The notes: a model not told the origin generated them from the sequence alone. A DNA stretch of 64,000 nt from Patescibacteria group bacterium (GCA_023379465.1 JAMCTM010000027.1:1-64000), one strand, 5' to 3'. Positions 1 through 8,095 are shown, counted from the stretch's first letter. Numbers and translations are program-made.

Positions 1-112
1 CCGAAACCATTGTCATAGCGCGTGTCGGTAGTTTTGCACTTGCCTCTGCCGGAAGATGCAAAATTGTCCAATCGTTAATTTTATAAAGTTTTGTTTCAAA
101 ATTTATTTTCAT
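1..112 (-). CDS. DUF1905-type small protein (N-terminal part, cut by window edge)
   Basis: The ATG at 112 opens a frame that stays open to the window edge, giving 37 residues. It begins MKINFETKLYK and continues with LHLPAEASAKLPTRAM. The pattern (F-x-x-K-L, a W, a 'lP..as..lptR' stretch, then a valine-rich strand) resembles the start of DUF1905, a small beta-rich domain found alone or with YdeI-type domains; its biochemical role is not known. It overlaps the end of the ArsR gene by 17 bases in another frame, which suggests translational coupling and a two-gene operon. The family call rests on a short stretch. Confidence 0.6.
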   Translation of the reverse strand, partial: MKINFETKLYKINDWTILHLPAEASAKLPTRAMTMVS

Positions 113-440
113 TTGTACCCTTCGGGCCGGGAGCCTTTTTGAACATTTTATCAAGTCGGTCCAGTCTTTGCTCCCAAAGTTTTTTAAATTGCGAAATCCA
201 CTCATCAATTTCTTCAAACTTTTGGGGCGATAACGAATATATGCGCTGCTGAGCCTTAATTTGGACGTCCACTACCCCCGCATCTGCCAAAACCCGCAGG
301 TGTTTTGAAGTCTTTGGCTGGGTCATGTGAAGCTTTTGCGAAATTTCGCCCACGGGCTTTGGCCCGCCCAACAAATACTCGACGATATTAAACCTGTTTA
401 TCTCCGAAATTACGGCTAGAGTTGAATGATCCATGTTCAT
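96..440 (-). CDS. ArsR-family winged-helix transcriptional regulator
   Basis: A 114-residue protein the size of ArsR/SmtB repressors. Residues about 8-75 form the winged helix: a helix with VEYLLGGPKPVGEISQKL, a recognition helix with TQPKTSKHLRVLADAG, then a beta wing ending in QRIYSLSP. No cysteine pair of a metal sensor is visible, so it is more like the non-metal ArsR subgroup that sits beside small partner proteins. The C-terminal helix is Lys/Trp rich. It is probably autoregulated, because the promoter just upstream lies within AT-rich partial dyad sequence. It is followed, with overlap, by the DUF1905 gene, which is the likely co-regulated partner. Confidence 0.85.
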   Translation of the reverse strand: MNMDHSTLAVISEINRFNIVEYLLGGPKPVGEISQKLHMTQPKTSKHLRVLADAGVVDVQIKAQQRIYSLSPQKFEEIDEWISQFKKLWEQRLDRLDKMFKKAPGPKGTNENKF

Positions 441-449
441 GATAACTAT

Positions 450-478
450 ATATTACTATATGCGTATATTCCTGTCAA
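450..478 (-). promoter_or_regulatory. Sigma-70 promoter of the arsR-type operon
   Basis: On the minus strand: -35 TTGACA (473-478), 17-base spacer, -10 TAATAT (450-455). The start codon at 440 lies 9 bases past the -10 box, so the mRNA would have almost no leader. The spacer and -10 region contain imperfect ATAT..GC..ATAT dyads that could be the repressor operator. Confidence 0.7.
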
Positions 479-584
479 TGTATATATTGACACCTTGTGC
501 TTCGGCTGAAGATTTTATAGGTTAATAAGACATTCCCGTTTCCAGGTTCGATCGCTGAGACAGGTTTTAGCCTAAATTTTTTTT

Positions 585-628
585 CCAAAAAAAATCCCGG
601 CGGGGATTTAATGTGACCGCCGCCGGGA
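585..628 (-). terminator. Rho-independent terminator-like hairpin, minus orientation
   Basis: A perfect 9-bp GC-rich stem, TCCCGGCGG (595-603) with CCGCCGGGA (620-628), encloses a 16-base loop. On the minus strand the stem is followed by a T-rich run (about 585-594). This is the standard intrinsic terminator form, but no minus-strand gene ends just before it. Confidence 0.6.
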
Positions 629-732
629 CTTGTCCCAGCTTGTATCATGGTGTTATTTTTACCAGATCGGAAGATGCTTTGTCTGCGATATATATCACAC
701 TAAAAATGTAATAAGAATCACAAGCGTGAAAG

Positions 733-761
733 TTGACACTTTTAAGCCTAGATGCGATACT
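733..761 (+). promoter_or_regulatory. Sigma-70 promoter of the acyltransferase gene
   Basis: -35 TTGACA (733-738), 17-base spacer, -10 GATACT (756-761). The ATG at 768 follows after only 6 bases and has no Shine-Dalgarno sequence, so a leaderless mRNA is likely. Confidence 0.65.
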
Positions 762-767
762 AGCTAA

Positions 768-1793
768 ATGCATAAAAAGGAAAGGATCCATTGGGTAGAC
801 ATCGCAAGAGGAATAGGCATACTTTTTGTTATGTATGCACACGTCTTGGGAAATCAGGGGATCAGATACTGGTTTTATGCTTTCCATATGCCACTTTTTT
901 TCTTTCTTTCCGGAGTCGTGTTTAAAAAATACGACAGCTTTGGCACATTTTTTAAAAAGTCCGTGAAAGGACTTCTTATCCCCTACTTTATTTTTGCAAT
1001 TCTGATGTACGGGATATGGATTATAAACCGCGGAGACTTTAATCTTCTTTCGAATACAAATGTCAAACAATTTTTGAGCATTTTTTACGGTAACGGAAAC
1101 GACGGCCTAATGCTTTTTAACGACGTTTTATGGTTCTTGCCGGCACTTTTCGTAACAAGAGTAATATTTGCCTCAATTGTGTATGTAACAGACAAAACAA
1201 AAAGGGTAGTTCTGACGCTTTTTGTCTTTTCCGTTGTTGGCTATGTATTTTCTTTACTTTTTCCATCAACAAGGCTTCCGTTTGGCATAGAAACCGCTCT
1301 TTCGGCAGTAGTCTTCTATGGAGCGGGGCATCTCTGGTTTAGTTCGGAAAAAGGAAAGGAAATTATTATTAAATACAGAAAAGTTTTGTTTCCTTCGCTC
1401 ATAGTCGTAATGACCATACTTGCAACCATAGGCTTTAATTACTTCGGCCACCAGATAGACATGCGCGCAAACAGGCTTAATAATTATTTCCTGTTTTACT
1501 TTGATGCTTTTGCCGGCACATTTGCTTGGATTGCCTTTAGCGTAATGCTTAATAAAAATACCATGCTGGAATATTTGGGAAGAAACTCGCTTATACTTTT
1601 TGCGTGGCATCCGATAATATTCAATTACCTAAGGCAGTTCGTAACGGGCAATTTTAGTTCGGATATTATAAACAATATTAAGTTTTCCCTGCCGGCCATA
1701 TTTACCGCAATAGCCGGGACCGTGATACTATCTGTAAATCTTCTTCTTAAAAAGATCAGAAATTTTAAGACTTTAAACCTTCCAGGCCGCTGA
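768..1793 (+). CDS. Membrane acyltransferase, family 3 (fucose 4-O-acetylase-like)
   Basis: A 341-residue polytopic membrane protein with about ten hydrophobic helices. The N-terminus has the family 3 signature: DIARGIGILFVMYAHVLG, with Arg14 and the expected catalytic His25, followed by HMPLFFFLSGVVFKK in the second helix. Such enzymes move acyl groups, usually acetyl, onto sugars of surface polysaccharides or glycans at the membrane. The substrate cannot be told from sequence; the glycosyltransferase fragment at the far end of the window is too distant to be informative. Its 3' end overlaps the convergent peroxiredoxin gene by 29 bases. Confidence 0.85.
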   Translation: MHKKERIHWVDIARGIGILFVMYAHVLGNQGIRYWFYAFHMPLFFFLSGVVFKKYDSFGTFFKKSVKGLLIPYFIFAILMYGIWIINRGDFNLLSNTNVKQFLSIFYGNGNDGLMLFNDVLWFLPALFVTRVIFASIVYVTDKTKRVVLTLFVFSVVGYVFSLLFPSTRLPFGIETALSAVVFYGAGHLWFSSEKGKEIIIKYRKVLFPSLIVVMTILATIGFNYFGHQIDMRANRLNNYFLFYFDAFAGTFAWIAFSVMLNKNTMLEYLGRNSLILFAWHPIIFNYLRQFVTGNFSSDIINNIKFSLPAIFTAIAGTVILSVNLLLKKIRNFKTLNLPGR

Positions 1794-2217
1794 GTATTTC
1801 TTTTACGCTTGTAAGCGGGTTAATTTTTTTATATGTCTTAACTATATTCCCCTCAGGGTTTATTATATAAGTATCCCTTGACGTGCCGTAGTACTCTTTT
1901 CCCATAAATTTTTGCTTTATCCACGAACCGTATTCCTCAATTACGTTGTGTTCGGGATCGGATAAAAGGATAAAATTTAAGTTATATTTATCGGCAAATT
2001 TTTTATGAGACGCAACACTGTCTTTGGAAACTCCAATTATTACCGCCCCCATTTTTTCAAACTCGTTTACGTTATCACGGAAATTGCAGGCTTCTTTTGT
2101 ACAACCCGGCGTATCGTCTTTCGGGTAAAAGTAAAGAATTACCCACTTTCCCCTTAACCGTGATAAATTATGCAAATTCCCGTTCTGGTCGGGCAGATTA
2201 AAATCAAATGCTTTCAT
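1765..2217 (-). CDS. bcp: Peroxiredoxin, Bcp/PrxQ type
   Basis: A 150-residue thioredoxin-fold thiol peroxidase. The motif YPKDDTPGCTKEAC carries the peroxidatic Cys39 and, five residues later, the resolving Cys44 typical of atypical 2-Cys PrxQ. Thr36 and Pro37 of the active-site loop are present. It reduces H2O2 and organic hydroperoxides in the cytosol using thioredoxin-like donors. It lies 5 bases after the LLM oxidoreductase gene, so the two probably form an operon, which fits a role in coping with peroxide from flavin enzymes (inference). Confidence 0.93.
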   Translation of the reverse strand: MKAFDFNLPDQNGNLHNLSRLRGKWVILYFYPKDDTPGCTKEACNFRDNVNEFEKMGAVIIGVSKDSVASHKKFADKYNLNFILLSDPEHNVIEEYGSWIKQKFMGKEYYGTSRDTYIINPEGNIVKTYKKINPLTSVKEILSGLEGLKS

Positions 2218-2222
2218 GATAT

Positions 2223-3098
2223 TTAAAATTTTGAAACCTCGGGAATAATTTCTTTACCGAAAACTTTAAGGGGGTCTATTTTATAAACGCTTCCTATGCT
2301 AAAAATTACGTGGTCTATTCCTATTTCTTTTAACTTTTGACAATCTTTGACCACGTCGTGTGGGTTAATATTGTTTCCGTCGACAAAAGAGAGCGCCGTT
2401 TTTTCTATTTCGTTGTAGTCCCTTCCAACGTCCTTGCAATGCTTTTTTAGAACTTCTAGTTTATGCACTACTTCCTCTGTACCAGACCTTGCAAAAAGGT
2501 TGCACGCATCCGCGTACTGGGCCACCAATCTTAGCGTCTTTTTTTCTCCCCCGCCCCCTATTAAAATCGGAGGGTGGGGTTTTGAAACAACCTGCGGGTG
2601 GTTCATAGGTCTTTCAAGTTTATAATGTTTACCAACAAAAGGTTTTTCGTTTTCATCAAACATCTGCGTCGAAATTTTTAATGCTTCCTCGAGCATTTCA
2701 AACCTTTGTTTAACGGGCGGGAAATCAAACCCTAAAGAGTTTGATTCGTATTCGTTCCATGCGGCGCCAACTCCGAAATAAGCCCTGCCGCCGCTTAATA
2801 CATCCAGGGCGCTTACCGCTTTTACCAAAAGCGCGGGTTCTCTGTAAATAATACCCGTTACCATGGTGCCGAGTTTTACTTTTTTGGTAACACCCGCAAG
2901 AAAACCAAGAGTTGTGTACGCTTCAAGCATCGGCTCCTCGGGCGCACCCAGATGCCCTATTTGGAAAAAGTGGTCCATGACCCAGACACTGTAAAAACCC
3001 TGTTCGTCTGCAGTCCTTGCGACATCCGTGAGCGTTTTGCCCAAAGATTTACTTCCTCCGGGCCAGCTGAAATTATTTATCTGAAGTCCTAACTTCAT
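2223..3098 (-). CDS. LLM-class flavin/F420-dependent oxidoreductase
   Basis: A TIM-barrel oxidoreductase of the luciferase-like monooxygenase class, 291 residues from the chosen start. It begins MKLGLQINNFSWPGG, has VWVMDHFFQIGH near the active site, LGTMVTGIIYREPALLVKAV, the GVGAAWNEYE motif, and PPILIGGGGEKKTLRLVAQYAD near the C-terminus. This looks like the F420-type subgroup rather than FMN luciferase. The upstream ATG at 3146 is rejected because a good promoter lies between it and 3098, and GGAG sits 8 bases before the ATG at 3098. It is divergent from a second LLM gene. The substrate is unknown. Confidence 0.88.
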   Translation of the reverse strand: MKLGLQINNFSWPGGSKSLGKTLTDVARTADEQGFYSVWVMDHFFQIGHLGAPEEPMLEAYTTLGFLAGVTKKVKLGTMVTGIIYREPALLVKAVSALDVLSGGRAYFGVGAAWNEYESNSLGFDFPPVKQRFEMLEEALKISTQMFDENEKPFVGKHYKLERPMNHPQVVSKPHPPILIGGGGEKKTLRLVAQYADACNLFARSGTEEVVHKLEVLKKHCKDVGRDYNEIEKTALSFVDGNNINPHDVVKDCQKLKEIGIDHVIFSIGSVYKIDPLKVFGKEIIPEVSKF

Positions 3099-3110
3099 AT
3101 TATTTCTCCA

Positions 3111-3146
3111 TTGACATTTATAAACCCGCTTACTATACTCTGTCAA
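3111..3146. promoter_or_regulatory. Overlapping face-to-face promoters of the two LLM oxidoreductase genes
   Basis: Plus strand: TTGACA (3111-3116), 17 bases, TATACT (3134-3139), reading into 3167. Minus strand: TTGACA (3141-3146), 17 bases, TTATAA (3118-3123), reading into 3098. Each promoter lies inside the other, so RNA polymerase can occupy only one at a time. Confidence 0.75.
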
Positions 3147-3166
3147 GTAGTTACATTTCGTATAGC

Positions 3167-4174
3167 ATGAATAGGGACAAACGCGCCAAAATTTACTACT
3201 TTTTAGGACACGAACAATTCCAACCCGAAAAACTTGTTGAAGATTCGGTGACTGCGGAGGAGGTCGGGTTTGACGGGCTTTTTGTTTCAGAACATTTTAA
3301 CCCCTGGGTTTCGGACCTTGGAGCTGCAGGGTTTGCACTTGCAACTATTGGGGCAATCGCCGAAAGGACCAAAAAAATTGAACTAATGACTGGCGTTATC
3401 TCACCTCTTTTCAGATTCCACCCCGCGGTTGTAGCCCAGGCCGCGGCAACTTTGGACAGGCTTTCGGGCGGTCGTTTTTACTTGGGTGTAGGAACAGGAG
3501 AATCTATTAACGAGGTGCCGCTAGGTTATGATTTTCCGGGTTATGTAGAACGTTCCGAAAGAATGAAAGAAGCTTTGATAATAATGGAAAAACTTCTTGG
3601 CGGCGAGAAAATAAACTACAACGGTAAATTTTATGCGGCAAACAACGTCAAGCTTTACAGCCCTCCTCTAAAACGCGTGCCTACCCTTCTTGCTGCCGGC
3701 GGGCCAAAATCCGCCGTAATTGCCGCGCACTACTCTGACGGGATTATTGTAAGCGTCAAAAACCCCCACGAGTCGCTTGAAAAAATAATAAACCCATACA
3801 TAAAAGAAGCTACGGATAAAAACAAAATTCCCGAAATAGTAACGACCCGTTGGACAATATTCGCAAAAAACAAAGAAGACGCTTTTAAGGCTATAAGTCC
3901 ATGGAGAGGCTTAAGGGCACCGCAAAGACATCTTGCGAGAGACCCCGAACATTTGCAGGAAAAAGCGGACTCAATGGAAACCGAGGATATTCTTTCACGC
4001 TATACTCTGGTAAAAAATCCCGATGATTATATTAGGGCATACTCTCCGCTTATATCGCAGCTTAAGGCGGATACCGTAGTTATACAGACTACGTCATCGG
4101 GCAATCAAAAGGATTTGATACGTCTTTTAGGTAAACATGTATTACCCGCTCTTAAAAAATACGTACAAAAATAA
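3167..4174 (+). CDS. LLM oxidoreductase, F420-dependent glucose-6-phosphate dehydrogenase-like
   Basis: A 335-residue TIM barrel close in pattern to the FGD/TIGR03557 branch. VSEHFNPW (His43, Trp47) matches the His40/Trp44 pair of mycobacterial FGD, and GVGTGESINEVPLG carries the matching active-site Glu. Other family blocks are RFHPAVVAQAAATLDRLS and LLAAGGPKSAVIAAHYSDG. The expected reaction is hydride transfer from a sugar phosphate or similar alcohol to F420. No F420 biosynthesis gene is visible in the window, so cofactor and substrate remain open. No Shine-Dalgarno precedes the ATG. Confidence 0.85.
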   Translation: MNRDKRAKIYYFLGHEQFQPEKLVEDSVTAEEVGFDGLFVSEHFNPWVSDLGAAGFALATIGAIAERTKKIELMTGVISPLFRFHPAVVAQAAATLDRLSGGRFYLGVGTGESINEVPLGYDFPGYVERSERMKEALIIMEKLLGGEKINYNGKFYAANNVKLYSPPLKRVPTLLAAGGPKSAVIAAHYSDGIIVSVKNPHESLEKIINPYIKEATDKNKIPEIVTTRWTIFAKNKEDAFKAISPWRGLRAPQRHLARDPEHLQEKADSMETEDILSRYTLVKNPDDYIRAYSPLISQLKADTVVIQTTSSGNQKDLIRLLGKHVLPALKKYVQK

Positions 4175-4177
4175 AAC

Positions 4178-4336
4178 TTATCTTTTCTGCAGTTGTTTCC
4201 AAAGCCAGAATCCAAATAATATGGCGTCAACTAAAAATACCACAATAAAAAGTAAAAAGAAAAATTCAAAAATATACGGAAAGCCAAAACCGTAATGGGC
4301 AACTTGCGGGCCATAACCGTGATAATATCCTCTCAT
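4178..4336 (-). CDS. Small single-pass membrane protein, 52 residues
   Basis: The frame starts MRGYYHGYGPQ and ends WLWKQLQKR. It opens with a Gly/Tyr/His-rich N-terminus, followed by one strongly hydrophobic helix (about residues 20-46, rich in Phe, Leu and Val, with one Asp at 37) and a basic tail. A strong ribosome binding site, AAAGGAGGTGG, lies 8 bases before the ATG at 4336. It sits just downstream of the HD phosphohydrolase gene and convergent to the LLM gene, 3 bases from its stop. Orphan; function unknown. Confidence 0.75.
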   Translation of the reverse strand: MRGYYHGYGPQVAHYGFGFPYIFEFFFLLFIVVFLVDAILFGFWLWKQLQKR

Positions 4337-4358
4337 CCTTTTTACCACCTCCTTTAAA

Positions 4359-4982
4359 TTAATAACGTTTTTTTATAACCTCTTCGCTTCGTTTTATCCA
4401 CCATTTATCCTGCTTTTGCGAAAACCACCAGTCGTCCGAATTTGTCCTTAAAATCATTTTTGCAAGATCTTTTGCTGTTTTTGTTTTAAGCCTTTTAACG
4501 GTCGACGGAAGCCATGTGACCGCCCTTTTATTACCAATATCAACCTGTTCTTTTAACGACAAAAGCCATTCAAGATTATCCGCGTCCTTAGCAAGTAGCG
4601 CTTCCTTCGATTTCCTTTGTTTATATTCTTCCAAAATATTTAAAATTTTATTTCCGAAAACAAGGGTATCCGTCAAATCTTTAATAGCCTTCTCTTCGTC
4701 GGAGAAAGTATATTTCTGATGAACGTAATTTAAGTCGCCGGTGCGGGCTTCCGCAAGGTCGTGAAAGATACACATCTGCATAACTTTTGCGCTGTCGACA
4801 TTCTTTTCAAGCGTTGCCAAAACAAAACCCACATATACGGTTCTTGTCATATGTTCGGACACCGATTGCTGACCGCTACCTAAAAAATGGAAGCCGCTCC
4901 TTGGAGTCTTTGAAAGAATTCCTACCTCAAATAAAAAATCTACAATTTCCTTGTTTGAGTTTTTCTTCCCAGCTCTTTTCAC
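4359..4982 (-). CDS. HD-domain phosphohydrolase (YfbR/COG1896-like)
   Basis: A 207-residue protein with the metal-binding HD set in order: His44 (VSEHMTRT), His74-Asp75 (CIFHDLAEARTGD) and the distal Asp133 (AKDADNLEW). Spacing and the LAEARTGD block match 5'-deoxynucleotidases of the YfbR group, which remove phosphate from dNMPs in the cytosol. The true substrate may be another nucleotide. The start codon is GTG at 4982, placed 6 bases after a -10 box. The small membrane protein gene follows 22 bases later, probably in the same transcript. Confidence 0.85.
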   Translation of the reverse strand: MKRAGKKNSNKEIVDFLFEVGILSKTPRSGFHFLGSGQQSVSEHMTRTVYVGFVLATLEKNVDSAKVMQMCIFHDLAEARTGDLNYVHQKYTFSDEEKAIKDLTDTLVFGNKILNILEEYKQRKSKEALLAKDADNLEWLLSLKEQVDIGNKRAVTWLPSTVKRLKTKTAKDLAKMILRTNSDDWWFSQKQDKWWIKRSEEVIKKRY

Positions 4983-4988
4983 AAAACC

Positions 4989-5016
4989 ATTGTAATGATT
5001 TTTGGCGTATTGTCAA
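4989..5016 (-). promoter_or_regulatory. Promoter of the HD phosphohydrolase gene
   Basis: Minus strand: -35 TTGACA (5011-5016), 16-base spacer, -10 TACAAT (4989-4994). The GTG start at 4982 lies 6 bases later, so the mRNA is probably leaderless. Confidence 0.65.
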
Positions 5017-5055
5017 TCAGAATTAATGATAAGGGTATTTATATTCCCGTGATGC

Positions 5056-5064
5056 TGTTATAAT
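5056..5064 (+). promoter_or_regulatory. Extended -10 promoter of glgA
   Basis: TGTTATAAT, that is a TG extension at 5056-5057 and TATAAT at 5059-5064. No good -35 is seen. The ATG at 5079 follows 14 bases later without a Shine-Dalgarno sequence. Confidence 0.55.
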
Positions 5065-5078
5065 ATAAACTTGAATAG

Positions 5079-6518
5079 ATGAAAGTACTTTTTGCCACGT
5101 GGGAACTGGACCCGTTCTTTAAAATTGGAGGCCTTGGAGATGTTGCGAGATCTTTGCCTGGAGCCTTAAGGACAATCGACGTTGATATCAGAACCATAAC
5201 ACCCTATTACAAAGCAGTAAAAATGGGAAGAAACAAAAAAAATAAGGTCGCAAACTTCTACGTGGAATACGCCGGGAAAAAACGAAAGGTTGAGGTCTGG
5301 CAAGTGACACACCCATATACGAAAGTGCCCGCATACTTTCTCAAAAACGAAAGATATCTTGATAAAGTAACCCCTATGGAAACTTGGGGCTTTTTCGATA
5401 AGGCAGTAATTGAAGCAGTAAAACAAAACGTACTTAATTTTAGTCCGGAAATAATACACGTAAACGACCAGCATTGCGGGCTCATCCCCCTTCTTGTTAA
5501 AACGGAAAAACTCCACGTTAATACAATACTTACCATTCATAATCTTGCTTACCAGGGAAAAACTTCCGTTGACGTCATCCAGGATGCGGGCATTGATCCC
5601 AAATTCTGCAAAATACTCATGTGGGAAATTAAATCAAGGAGGATAAACTTTCTTCAGGAGGCAATTCTGCACGCCGATATCATAACAACCGTCTCCCCCA
5701 CTTATGCCAAAGAAATAATTTGCGAGGAATACGGACAGGGATTAAATGAAATTTTAAAAGGAAGGGAAGGGAAAATATTCGGAATTTTAAACGGAATAGA
5801 CATCGACTGGAGAAACACCACGCACGACAAGTCTGTAAAATTTCCGTATAACTCCAAAGAGAAAAAAGAGGGAAACACCATAAAATATTACCATTGGAAA
5901 GACGGGAAAAAATTAAACAAACTTTTCCTGCAAAAAAAATTGGGGCTAAAACAGGGAAATGAGATTCCAGTTATAAGCTTTATAGGAAGGCTTGACGCAA
6001 AACAAAAAGGCTTGGACATAATGCATGCAATGCTAAGAAGGACTACCTCTAATCCCGAGTTTGAATTCGTACTTCTTGGAGACGGTGATAAAGACTGGGA
6101 AGAAAGATATACATGGTTTTCCGCATTCTACCCAAAATACGTCTCCTGCAATTTCCGCTTTGACGAAACACTGGCACACCAAATATATGCTGCGTCCGAT
6201 TTTATTATAATTCCCTCCCTTTTTGAACCCTGCGGACTTATACAAATGATATCTATGCTTTTCGGGACACTACCAATTGCGCATAAAACCGGAGGGCTAC
6301 GTGATTCGATAAAAGACGATTTCAATGGATTTTTGTTTGATAGTTATACTTCAGAAGCGCTTGAGAAAACTGTCCAAAGAGCATTGAAAATGTGGCACGG
6401 CGACAAATCTAAATATCACAAAATGGTTGAAAATGCGATAAAAACCGACTTTTCCTGGACAAAAAGCGCTAAGGAATATTTATCGCTTTACCAGCAGCTT
6501 AAGCAGGAAAAACTCTGA
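5079..6518 (+). CDS. glgA: Glycogen/starch synthase, GT5 family
   Basis: A 479-residue GT-B glycosyltransferase, the usual length for GlgA. The N-terminal domain has the ADP-glucose loop KIGGLGDVARSLPGAL (Lys15), then IIHVNDQHCGLIPLLV and TIHNLAYQG. The C-terminal domain has FIGRLDAKQKGLDI and the nucleotide-binding end PSLFEPCGLIQMISM followed by HKTGGLRDSI. It extends alpha-1,4-glucan chains in the cytosol, normally from ADP-glucose. No glgB, glgC or glgP is adjacent, so the partner genes must lie elsewhere. Confidence 0.95.
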   Translation: MKVLFATWELDPFFKIGGLGDVARSLPGALRTIDVDIRTITPYYKAVKMGRNKKNKVANFYVEYAGKKRKVEVWQVTHPYTKVPAYFLKNERYLDKVTPMETWGFFDKAVIEAVKQNVLNFSPEIIHVNDQHCGLIPLLVKTEKLHVNTILTIHNLAYQGKTSVDVIQDAGIDPKFCKILMWEIKSRRINFLQEAILHADIITTVSPTYAKEIICEEYGQGLNEILKGREGKIFGILNGIDIDWRNTTHDKSVKFPYNSKEKKEGNTIKYYHWKDGKKLNKLFLQKKLGLKQGNEIPVISFIGRLDAKQKGLDIMHAMLRRTTSNPEFEFVLLGDGDKDWEERYTWFSAFYPKYVSCNFRFDETLAHQIYAASDFIIIPSLFEPCGLIQMISMLFGTLPIAHKTGGLRDSIKDDFNGFLFDSYTSEALEKTVQRALKMWHGDKSKYHKMVENAIKTDFSWTKSAKEYLSLYQQLKQEKL

Positions 6519-6527
6519 AATCTCCAT

Positions 6528-7467
6528 TTATTCTCTTACGGACTCAAGTTCTACTTGCACATATTTCGCCGAAGGCACCTCTTTTCTTACCCTATCTTCA
6601 ATTTTATCGATAAGGCGTTCGAGTTCGCGCGTACCAAGCCCAGACTCCATATGAACGAACAGGTTAACCAAAAGTTTTTCTGTCCCTATATGCATTGTTT
6701 TAATATCCAATATCCCGTCCACTTCCTTAATTTCCAGAGCGGCTTTTTTTATTTTTGCCTCGGTCTCGGGAGCAGCACTTTTACCGATAAGAAGCTCCCT
6801 TATGCCCATAATAAGGAAAAAAGCAAGTATCGCAAGGGTTACGCCTATTATCATTGCCCCAAGCCCGTCAAACCTTCCGTCACCCGTAAAAAAATATACT
6901 CCTAGCGATATGCTGCCCAAGATGGCTGATGCGGTACCCATAAGATCCAGTGTAAAAGTAGTTTTTGTTTCCACCAATGAGGACCGGAAAAAAATCCTGA
7001 ATATATGCCGTAGGGGCCTTTTTTTTTACAAGCCTTAAAAAGCTCAGTAAGAATGCGTAGAGGTTTGTAAAAGTGGTAATAATTAAAACAGTAAGCGCAA
7101 GTCCCGATGAATGTATAGGCTGCGGATTAAAAAACCTGTTCCACCCGAAATAAAAAGCTAGCGTTGAAGTAAGCCCGAACATTACAAGCGCAGATAACAG
7201 ACTCCAGAAGTAAATTTCCGTACCGTAACCAAAGGGGTGGGTCTTGTCCTCCCCTTGCATAGACCTGTAAAAACCTATCATAAGAAAAGCAGAAGATACA
7301 AGATCCGAAAATCCCTCGAGCACCTCCGTGAGCATTACCACGCTTCCCGAGATAAGTGCCAAAATGAGGTTTAAAATTACATCCAAAACGTCGACGAGAA
7401 AAGAGGTGAGAATAACTTTCTTTGAGGTAATTTTTTGTTTCTTGACGTGGGCAGCCTCTTTATCCAT
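6528..7467 (-). pseudogene. CDF-family cation efflux transporter, interrupted by a frameshift
   Basis: Two overlapping minus-strand frames together make one CDF transporter of about 310 residues. The first (7467 to about 6990) covers the N-terminus and four helices; the second (about 6990 to 6528) supplies the last helices and a cytoplasmic domain with VNLFVHMESG. The break is at an A7 run (6988-6994): removing one base joins TAYIQDFF to RSSLVETKTTF in a single frame. In helix 2 the usual D..H...D metal ligands read as E..E...D (TEVLEGFSD). It could be a real null, a slippage-rescued gene or a sequence error. A TATAAT box ends 7 bases before the ATG. Confidence 0.8.
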
Positions 7468-7576
7468 TAAAATAATTATACATTATTTTATTTTCTAAAA
7501 ACGATAAAAAGACCGGCGAACCTAAGATAAACTTAGCATTGTCCGCCGGAATACTCGTATTAAACATAGTTCGTGG

Positions 7577-7900
7577 TTAAGGGCGTTGATTAGTTGTGTA
7601 TAGTTTTGATCCCGCTACTATTACTACCATTGCTCCGACTATTAAGGAAGTCCACAAAGCTGAAAAGTGATCCTGGAATCCCAGAATAAAAGGAGCTATC
7701 ATAGCCACCAGTCCCGTCGCACCTGCAACCCAGTACTCCCACTTTTCCCTATCTTTCCTAAGGAATTCGAGTCCTGACATTACCAAAACTATTAACCCCG
7801 CCGCAATACTTGTATAAAGTGCAGCCACGTTATCGATATACCCGAATACAAATGGCGCGAACAGAAAAACTATGCCTAGAATTGCTGTCAGCCAATACAT
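7577..7900 (-). CDS. SPW-repeat membrane protein
   Basis: A 107-residue integral membrane protein with four helices in two similar halves. Each half has a Trp near its start, then a helix ending in APFVFGY or APFILGF, followed by a second helix after an alanine-rich turn (VAALYTSIAAG, FSALWTSLIVG). This two-unit pattern matches the SPW repeat family, whose function is unknown. The ATG at 7900 is chosen over the GTG at 7909 because AGGAGG lies 7 bases before the ATG and overlaps the GTG. Confidence 0.85.
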   Translation of the reverse strand: MYWLTAILGIVFLFAPFVFGYIDNVAALYTSIAAGLIVLVMSGLEFLRKDREKWEYWVAGATGLVAMIAPFILGFQDHFSALWTSLIVGAMVVIVAGSKLYTTNQRP

Positions 7901-8095
7901 TTTTCCCACCTCCTTTCCTGTTTTTTGTCTATCTTGCGATTGAAATCTTAATTAAACTTTAGAAAACTTAGTGCTTTATCCGCGGTATAAGAGATGAAAT
8001 TAAACGTGCCTAAAGTCAATGCTTATACCCTTCTTCCGTTCTTACTTTTTAGCAGAAATGCATTAGTGTTTCAGTGATACAATTTACCGTTTTCT

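Larger units (their letters stand above)
441..767. other. 327-base intergenic region between arsR and the acyltransferase
   Basis: It holds the arsR promoter on one side, a terminator-like hairpin in the middle (minus orientation) and the acyltransferase promoter on the other side. No credible gene is seen. A minus-strand open frame entering from the acyltransferase gene has no family features and looks like a shadow. Confidence 0.6.

Noticed and set aside
546..575. GGTTCGATCGC resembling a tRNA T-arm
   Set aside because: No acceptor, D-arm or anticodon arm can be formed around it.
645..1070. Minus-strand open frame of 141 codons opposite the acyltransferase start, ending near the minus-strand terminator
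   Set aside because: No family features, no promoter or ribosome binding site, and it is fully opposite a clear acyltransferase N-terminus. The terminator is reported separately.
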